A stretch of 64,000 nt of DNA from assembly GCF_007859765.1 (NCBI RefSeq), contig NZ_SIHJ01000001.1, positions 2,419,311 through 2,483,310 of the forward strand, given 5' to 3'. Made by a program: the position numbers and the translations under genes. This DNA is from Posidoniimonas corsicana. Its GTDB lineage: Bacteria; Planctomycetota; Planctomycetia; Pirellulales; Lacipirellulaceae. The notes below the pieces were generated by a model that saw only the letters and a list, made by a program, of their open reading frames with translations, was not told the origin of the DNA and ran no database searches. Of the stretch, positions 57,096 through 64,000 are shown in pieces. Within the stretch, counting starts at the first letter, position 1. The number at the start of each line of letters is the position of its first letter.

Positions 57096-57716
57096 ATGGG
57101 CGACGTCACGGTCAATCACATCGGCGGCCTCTACGACGGCGACGAGGAGTCCCTCGCCTGGCTCTGCGAGAACTTCCTCCCCTCCGTCGAGGCCTACAGC
57201 CGCCGCAAGATCGGCAAGTTCCGCAAGGTGGCCGACGAGGAGGACATCGCGGCCCAGGCGATCTACATCTTCTGGCAGGGGATCCGCGAGGGGCGTTTCA
57301 CCGACGTCGAAACCCGCGACGATCTCCGCAAGATCCTCTGCGGCATCGCGTTCCGCACCGCCCAGGGGCACGTGCGTCAGCAGATGGCCCAGAAGCGCGG
57401 CGGCGCGGGGCTCCGCGGCGAGTCGATGTTCGCCCAGCAACGCGACGCCGGCGGGCCCGGGCTCGACGGGTTCGAGGGCGGCGCGCCGCAGGCGTCGGGC
57501 GAGTCGATGAACGCGGTGCTCGCCCAGTGCGAGGACCTGCTCAAATCGCTCGACGAGCTCGACCGCAAAATCGCTGTGCTGAAGTTCGAGGGCCACACGC
57601 ACGCCGAGATCGCCGAGATGCTCGACTACTCCACCGGCCACATCGAGCGCCGCGTGTCGAAGATCAAGCAGGTCTGGATGGAACGCGAAACCTACTTCCG
57701 CTCCCGCGGCGAGTGA
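57096..57716 (+). CDS. ECF-type RNA polymerase sigma factor
   Basis: The protein has 206 residues from ATG 57096. Region 2 runs around residues 15-90 (VEAYSRRKIGKFRKVADEED, then IYIFWQGIREGRF) and region 4 around 140-195, with LLKSLDELDRKIAVLKFEGH and the helix-turn-helix HAEIAEMLDYSTGHIERRVS. Together these make an extracytoplasmic-function sigma factor; regions 1 and 3 are absent as expected. Planctomycete ECF factors are often paired with Ser/Thr kinases, and one such kinase (58790-60964) is nearby. No anti-sigma gene is adjacent. The start ATG 57096 gives MGDVTVNHIGGLYDGDEESL; in-frame upstream codons (from 57054) are not conserved-looking. Confidence 0.9.
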   Translation: MGDVTVNHIGGLYDGDEESLAWLCENFLPSVEAYSRRKIGKFRKVADEEDIAAQAIYIFWQGIREGRFTDVETRDDLRKILCGIAFRTAQGHVRQQMAQKRGGAGLRGESMFAQQRDAGGPGLDGFEGGAPQASGESMNAVLAQCEDLLKSLDELDRKIAVLKFEGHTHAEIAEMLDYSTGHIERRVSKIKQVWMERETYFRSRGE

Positions 57717-57717
57717 C

Positions 57718-58789
57718 GTGCCGCCCACCGAAGCTCCTCCCGCAGCCGCCGGCCCCCTGGCCCGCACCGCCGAGGTCGTCCACGACTACTTCCTCGGCCT
57801 GCTGGCCGCGTGCTACGCGCTGGCGCTGCTCGCGCCCGGCCCGGGCGCGTGGCTCCGCAGCGTGGAGCTTGGCGCCCGCGGCGCCGCGGGCGGGGTGTCG
57901 TTGTCGCAGGTGCTGCTGGCTGGGCTGCTGGCGATCGCCGGCGTCGGGATCGACCCAACGCGGGTCCGCGAGTCGCTGCTCCGCCCGCTGACGCTGGGCG
58001 GCGCGCTGGTGGTCAAGCTGGTGCTGCCGATCATTGTGGTGTCGGTGATCGCGTGGTTGGCTTCGTTCTGGGCGGGCTGGCTGCCGGCCGAGATGCTGCT
58101 CGGCCTGGCGATCGTCGCCGCGATGCCGGCCGCGGCGAGCTGCCCCGCGTGGACGCAGGCCTCCGCGGGCGATGTGGCGCTTGCGCTCGGCGTGGTGGTC
58201 GGCTCGACGCTGCTGGGGCCCTGGGCCGCGCAGTTCTGGCTGCCCGGCTTCGCCCAGGCGGCCGGCGCTGACCCCAACATCGCCCACGGGATCAGCCGCG
58301 CCGTGCTGGGCAGTTACTTTCTGCTGTGGGTGCTGCTGCCATCGGCGCTGGGCGTGGCTGCGCGGGTGCTGCTCGGCCCCGACCGGATCGCCCGCGTCCG
58401 CCCCGCCCTGCGGCTGGCGGGCAGCGGGTTGCTGCTCCTGTTGATCTACGCGTTCGCGGCGGCCGCGTTGTCGCTGGTCGAGGTCCGGCACGCGGGCGAG
58501 CGCCTCGCCACGGCGCTCTCGCTCGCCGGCGCGCTGTGCGCGGCGGCTTTCTTGGCCGGTTGGCTGCTGGCGCGGTCCACCCGGGCGTCCGGGCCCACCT
58601 CGGCCGCGCTGGTGTACAGCGTCGGCATGCACAACAACGGGGTCGCGTTGCTGCTGGCCGACACGGTGCTGCCGCGCGAGTCGGCCGTTTTTCTGCCGAT
58701 CATCTGCTACGCCCTCGTGCAGCACGGCCTGGCCGGGATCGTGGACGCGCTGTTCACCCGCGCGCAGCACGCCGCGGGCGGTGCGCCGG

Positions 58790-58812
<23 letters not shown>
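57718..58812 (+). CDS. Bile acid:sodium symporter family (BASS-like) transporter
   Basis: The 364-residue membrane protein starts at GTG 57718, one base after the ECF stop, so the two are in one operon. About nine to ten helices are seen. The BASS-family segments VSLSQVLLAGLLAIAGVGID, LAIVAAMPAAASCPAWTQAS and TSAALVYSVGMHNNGVALLL contain the helix-breaking Gly/Pro/Asn-rich ion-binding crossover. Family members import bile acids or organic anions with Na+. The substrate is unknown. The 3' end overlaps the convergent kinase gene by 23 bases. Coupling to an ECF factor is unusual for this family. Confidence 0.85.
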
Positions 58813-60964
<2,152 letters not shown>

Positions 60965-61268
60965 AAACGCCTAGGCGTGTGTCTTGAATTAGCCGCGGGG
61001 CGTTAGCCCCTGGTTCGAACCGCCAGAAACCGATAGCAAACTCGCGCCCTAACCTGTGCCAGCCCACCCCCGCGGGCGGCCAATCACCGATCTTACCCAG
61101 GGCCCCATCGGCTCGCCAGCAGCGGGATTTCTAGGGGTTTGGGGTTTTTTCGGAAGTTTTTCCCCTGCCGCGCGGGGTCGTGCGGGGCAACCGGCAGTAC
61201 TGGGTGTAGCCCAACGCCGACAACGGCCTCCGGGGCGATCAAAACCATCTCATTCTGGGGGATTTACC
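60965..61268. other. Intergenic region with a REP-like sequence
   Basis: This 304-base gap separates the kinase start and the secreted beta-domain gene start. It holds AGCCGCGGGGCGTTAGCCCC at 60991-61010, with a hairpin GGGGC-GTTA-GCCCC at 60997-61010. I recall similar GGGGCGTTAGCCCC sequences as dispersed intergenic repeats in Pirellulales, but only one copy is in this window. GGGGGA at about 61256-61262 serves as ribosome site for the next gene. Confidence 0.5.
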
Positions 61269-61757
61269 ATGTTCCGCTCGATCCTGACCTGCTCGTCGCT
61301 CGCTCTGCTGATGACCGCTTCGCTTTCCGCTCCTGCCCAGGCCGGCGGATGCAGCGGTGGCGGCGGCGGGCACTACACGCCCCGCCCCATTTACCGACCC
61401 GTGGTGCGGCCGGTGGTGACCCCGAAGGTGATTGTGAAGAAGCCCGCCCCGCCGGCGCCCCCCAAACAGCTCCCCGCCCCTCCCCTGCCGCAGGTCGTGA
61501 GCGGCTCTCGCCTGTACCTCGACGGCAAGAACTTCGGCGGCGGCGAAGGCAGCGTGATGATGAAGGTCGGCCCGCTGACGATGAACGTTGAAGTGCTGAG
61601 CTGGAACGCCGCCGCGGTCGAGGTGCAGATGCCCAAGATGGCCCTCGACCTGGCCCTGCCCGCTAAGCTCAAGATCCTGCGTGCCGACGGCAGCCTGGTA
61701 GTGGTCAAAGAGGTGCAGCTCACCCCCGAGGCGCCCCGCCTGGCCCTGGGCCTGTAA
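61269..61757 (+). CDS. Secreted protein with a possible IPT/TIG-like domain
   Basis: The protein (162 residues from ATG 61269) has a signal peptide (RSILTCSSLALLMTASLSAP), a Gly/His/Pro-rich linker (GGCSGGGGGHYTPRPIY), a Pro-rich stretch (KKPAPPAPPKQLPAPPLPQ) and a C-terminal beta domain (SRLYLDGKNFGGGEGSVMMK and AVEVQMPKMALDLALPAKLK) that resembles IPT/TIG folds. GGGGGA lies 7 bases upstream. The likely role is in the cell surface; the fold call is inference. The gene ends in a good terminator at 61789. Confidence 0.72.
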   Translation: MFRSILTCSSLALLMTASLSAPAQAGGCSGGGGGHYTPRPIYRPVVRPVVTPKVIVKKPAPPAPPKQLPAPPLPQVVSGSRLYLDGKNFGGGEGSVMMKVGPLTMNVEVLSWNAAAVEVQMPKMALDLALPAKLKILRADGSLVVVKEVQLTPEAPRLALGL

Positions 61758-61788
61758 GCCCGCCGCCACCCAAGCGACATCCCCCCCC

Positions 61789-61827
61789 GCCCCGTGGAAC
61801 GAGCCGTTCGTTCTGCGGGGCTTTTTT
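61789..61827 (+). terminator. Rho-independent terminator
   Basis: GCCCCG (61789-61794) pairs with CGGGGC (61816-61821) around an inner GGAACGA/TCGTTC stem with two wobble pairs and a five-base loop, followed by six T. It lies 31 bases after the stop of the secreted beta-domain gene. Confidence 0.9.
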
Positions 61828-62360
61828 CGTCGCCATGTTTTTTGGGCCCCACGGCCCGGTGGCCGCTAGAGTTTCGCCGCGGGACTTTTGTCCCGTTCTG
61901 GCGCATCGAGTTTTAGGGACAAAAGTCGGAGGGTTTTGTCTCCCTCGGTTTTCGTTTCACCCTGCTATAGCAGCGCCGACGGCGCCGCACCGGGGACAAA
62001 ACGACCCGACTTTTGTCCAACCTTGTGACCCCATAGGGACAAAACTCATCCGAAGCTCCTTCCCCAAGAGAACGATCCACGCCGCAACCATCGGCGGAAG
62101 CCGCTGGTCTTTGATCCCTAGCACACCGCCCAGCGCAACCCTCATTGCACCACAGCAGGTGGCCGGTTTCTACCGAAAAGATGTGAGTGGGACGGAGTAC
62201 TTGGAGGCGGTTGGCCCGGCGCAGTTCGCGATCCATGCACCCACCGTGAGGAGGCCGTCGTAACTTGCGAAGTGTTGCGGGTAGTTCAAGTGCCAACGAT
62301 ACTGCTTGCCAGTTGCTGATCGAAATAGACGAGTCACTCCGTCCAATGTGTCCACCGACT
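61828..62360. other. Intergenic region with a dense cluster of GGACAAAA motifs
   Basis: Between the terminator and the DUF1963-like gene, five exact copies of GGACAAAA/TTTTGTCC and one near copy occur in alternating orientation at 61886-62044, within 159 bases. No gene is supported in this stretch; the frames that cross it are shadows. GC content is lower than in the surrounding genes. The remainder (62050-62360) shows no clear feature. Confidence 0.55.
61886..62044. repeat. Alternating inverted GGACAAAA motif cluster
   Basis: TTTTGTCC lies at 61886-61893 and 62011-62018, and GGACAAAA at 61917-61924, 61994-62001 and 62037-62044, with a one-base variant TTTTGTCT at 61934-61941. Orientation alternates throughout. 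GGACAAAAGTCGG (61917-61929) is the exact reverse complement of CCGACTTTTGTCC (62006-62018), a 13-base inverted repeat with 76 bases between. The core matches motifs flanking the recombinase at 28849 and 30066-30166. Confidence 0.6.
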
Positions 62361-63053
62361 ATGGATCTTACAACGCTTCTCCGGCAGATAGGCCGCCCTT
62401 GCACGGCCTTCGACGTGGGTGGGTTTCGCCCGACGAACGACATCGAAGAGTCATGGCTGGGTCGGGTAACCCACTACGCGGCGGACGAAACGGCGCCGAC
62501 AGACAAGCACGGGGAACCGATGCTCGAACTGGGGCAATTCTACCTACCAGTAATGCCGTTCGTCCCGGCTTCGCTCGCTGGGACGACGCTTCTGACAGCC
62601 TTCATCTCACCGAACCTCGAAGGCGACAGCGACCTCATGGACGGCTGCTGGGAGATCCGAGAATACCGCAGCCATGCAGGCCTCGTCCGTAGATCGTCTG
62701 AGAAGACAGCTACGGGGCTGAAGCCGCTCCCCCTACGCAGCTATCTTGTCGATGCCGACCACCCCGTCTGGGACGGCGGCGGCCTGACCGCGGAACAGGA
62801 GGACGCATTCATTGCGCTGGAGCGGGAAGGAGCGATTGCAGATTACTTCGACGTCACTTCCCACATCTACGGGCATAAGTTTGGCGGGTATCCTTCCTTC
62901 TGCCAGTCAGGCGTCGATCTTCATCCCTTTGAGTTCGTGTTTCAGGTGTCGTCAGACCCCAAGATTCAACTGAACGTGATCGACAACGGGAGCCTCACTT
63001 TCTGGCGCCACCCTGAGTTGGGAACTTGGAAGTTATACTACGACTTTTACTAG
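62361..63053 (+). CDS. DUF1963 (YwqG-like) family protein
   Basis: From ATG 62361 the product has about 230 residues (ATG 62346 and TTG 62265 are alternatives). It contains LTTLLRQIGRPCTAFDVGG, WLGRVTHYAADETAPTDKHG and LGQFYLPVMPFVP, then the late GHKFGGYPSFCQSGVDLHP, the layout of the DUF1963/YwqG family whose function is not well defined. GC content is lower than in the genes around it, and the gene follows the GGACAAAA cluster, both of which suggest acquisition by transfer. Family assignment is from memory of motif order. Confidence 0.65.
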   Translation: MDLTTLLRQIGRPCTAFDVGGFRPTNDIEESWLGRVTHYAADETAPTDKHGEPMLELGQFYLPVMPFVPASLAGTTLLTAFISPNLEGDSDLMDGCWEIREYRSHAGLVRRSSEKTATGLKPLPLRSYLVDADHPVWDGGGLTAEQEDAFIALEREGAIADYFDVTSHIYGHKFGGYPSFCQSGVDLHPFEFVFQVSSDPKIQLNVIDNGSLTFWRHPELGTWKLYYDFY

Positions 63054-63152
63054 CGGCGTTGCACTTCCCGATCGGCCTGCCGCCGTGACAACGCGAACCC
63101 CCTTTGCGACTAGCAGTTCAAAACAACCCAACTACCGGAGAACAGCCCGCCC

Positions 63153-63338
63153 ATGGGCAAGATCATCCGCCACGAGTTCACCGGCAGCATCCTCGGCTTC
63201 TGGCTGCTCTGTCTTACCATCGTGCTGATCCCCCTGGCCATCGTGTACCTGCTGCACGGCACCCTGCAGATTGTGCACGAGGTGGACGACCCCGAAGAAT
63301 TCGTCGCGCAGTACCGGGCCCGGAAGCAGGCGATTTAG
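63153..63338 (+). CDS. Tiny single-pass membrane protein
   Basis: The 61-residue protein MGKIIRHEFTGSILGFWLLC onward has one long hydrophobic helix (ILGFWLLCLTIVLIPLAIVY) and a charged cytosolic end (DDPEEFVAQYRARKQAI). GGAGAA lies about 10 bases before the ATG. Short membrane proteins like this are found in many planctomycetes; I do not know a function. It lies between the DUF1963-like gene and the converging RtcR gene. Confidence 0.68.
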   Translation: MGKIIRHEFTGSILGFWLLCLTIVLIPLAIVYLLHGTLQIVHEVDDPEEFVAQYRARKQAI

Positions 63339-63423
63339 GCGAAATCCTGCCCAGCAGCGTGAGAGATGGTCCACACTATTAAGCGCGAGCGCTACACCGC
63401 GCCTGATGAGGGCGCCCGAGCCC

Positions 63424-64000
63424 CTACCCGCCGCTCACGTCCGTCCAGCTTAGGCCGTGGCGGGCGAGGAGCTTGCGGACGCGGTCGGTGTCGTTGGGGT
63501 TGGCCTTCGCCTGGCGTGAGACGGCGAACAGCCGGCGGCCCGCCTCCGACAGCGACTTCGACTGGCGGCACACACAGACCGCCTCGGCCAGGCCGGCCTG
63601 GTCGAAACGGTCGACCTGCGCGGCGTCTACCAGGCCGGCGAGCGTCGCCTCGATCGAGTCGGCAGCAGCGGGCACGCGCCACTGCGCAGCGAGCCGGCTA
63701 GACTCCTCGTCGACCAGATCCACGCCGATCCGCCCGCCGGCGGCCAGCGTGGCCATCCGCGTGACCGCCGCGTTGAGGTCGCGGAAGTTGGCCTTCCACA
63801 GCGCCGAGGGCGCCTCGGCGAAGCGGAGGAACCGCGCCCGGGCCTCCTTGTTTATCCGCACCACGCCGCCGGTGCTGGCGGCGAACTTCTGCAGCTCGTA
63901 GTCCAGGTTGGGCTCGATGTCCTCGCGCCGCTCGGCCAGGCCCGGCAGGCGGAACGTCCACAGGTTGATGCGGGCCAGCAGGTCCTCGCGGAAGCGGCCG
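63424..64000 (-). CDS. rtcR: RtcR, sigma-54-dependent activator of RNA repair (C-terminal part)
   Basis: The minus-strand frame enters from the right edge with FREDLLARINLWTFRLPGLA and ERREDIEPNLDYELQKFAAS, the end of a sigma-54 AAA+ domain. It then carries KANFRDLNAAVTRMATLAAG and the RtcR-specific C-terminus (VCRQSKSLSEAGRRLFAVSR; NPNDTDRVRKLLARHGLSW). This matches RtcR of Escherichia coli closely along its whole C-terminal part. RtcR activates the rtcBA genes for RNA ligation and cyclisation. The N-terminal CARF-like sensor and most of the AAA+ domain are outside the window, and so may be the rtcBA genes. Confidence 0.9.
   Translation of the reverse strand, partial: GRFREDLLARINLWTFRLPGLAERREDIEPNLDYELQKFAASTGGVVRINKEARARFLRFAEAPSALWKANFRDLNAAVTRMATLAAGGRIGVDLVDEESSRLAAQWRVPAAADSIEATLAGLVDAAQVDRFDQAGLAEAVCVCRQSKSLSEAGRRLFAVSRQAKANPNDTDRVRKLLARHGLSWTDVSGG

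Noticed and set aside
57089-57991. A 300-codon plus-strand frame in another phase over the ECF sigma and transporter genes
   Set aside because: Very Arg/Pro-rich translation; the ECF and transporter frames have clear domains.
61886-62044. Reading the GGACAAAA cluster as a CRISPR-like or attC array
   Set aside because: Spacing is irregular (17 to 60 bases), orientation alternates, and the core is only eight bases, so neither array type fits.

Overview
The window is a GC-rich bacterial chromosome segment with the stamp of Planctomycetota, most likely Pirellulales (Lacipirellulaceae-like). Signs are secreted proteins ending in a dockerin-like repeat (DFNEDNVVDAADYTVWRD type) plus a PEP-CTERM anchor, a planctomycete-type Ser/Thr kinase, DUF1080 proteins, and an alternative complex III operon joined to a caa3 oxidase. 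This assignment is an inference from gene content; no rRNA or tRNA gene is present.

Region 1 (1-2.5 kb): the start of a secreted protein on the minus strand, an FAD-dependent phytoene-desaturase-like oxidoreductase, and a PrrA/RegA-like response regulator. Region 2 (2.8-17.4 kb): one continuous plus-strand respiratory cluster with pentaheme cytochrome ActA, iron-sulfur ActB, NrfD-like ActC, a fused ActD-ActE, ActF, a small membrane protein, SCO, and CoxB-CoxA-CoxC-CoxD. It encodes a quinol to cytochrome c to oxygen chain. The oxidase is of the A2 (YSHPAVY) type, with cytochrome c fused to subunit II.

Region 3 (17.5-28.8 kb): PEP carboxylase, a GNAT acetyltransferase, a secreted GH43-like protein, a PQQ-type propeller, two coupled unknown genes, and a secreted squalene-cyclase-fold repeat protein followed by a small membrane protein. 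Region 4 (28.6-30.4 kb): a low-GC island holding an IS607-like serine recombinase with an unusual C-terminal extension, bordered by GGACAAAA motifs. Region 5 (30.4-40 kb): a primary-like sigma factor, ribosomal protein S1 with a strong terminator, small secreted proteins, a DUF1080 protein and two amidohydrolase-family genes that include metal-site-less domains.

Region 6 (40-54.4 kb): a polysaccharide-use and surface-protein block. It has a GH78-like rhamnosidase, a Tat-exported GH43/117-like protein, five dockerin/PEP-CTERM proteins (including a sugar-dehydrogenase-like propeller and a matrixin protease) and a six-hairpin glycosidase-like protein. Region 7 (54.5-61 kb): three small secreted proteins on the minus strand facing an ECF sigma factor, a bile-acid-symporter-family transporter and a membrane Ser/Thr kinase with an external Cache-like domain. 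Two of the secreted genes share a promoter-like element. Region 8 (61.2-64 kb): a secreted beta-domain protein, a dense alternating cluster of the same GGACAAAA motif, a DUF1963-like gene, a tiny membrane protein and the C-terminal part of RtcR, the sigma-54 activator of RNA repair.

The best candidates for something undescribed are the recombinase fusion, the GGACAAAA motif shared between two accessory loci 32 kb apart, and the ECF/kinase/secreted-repeat-protein locus.
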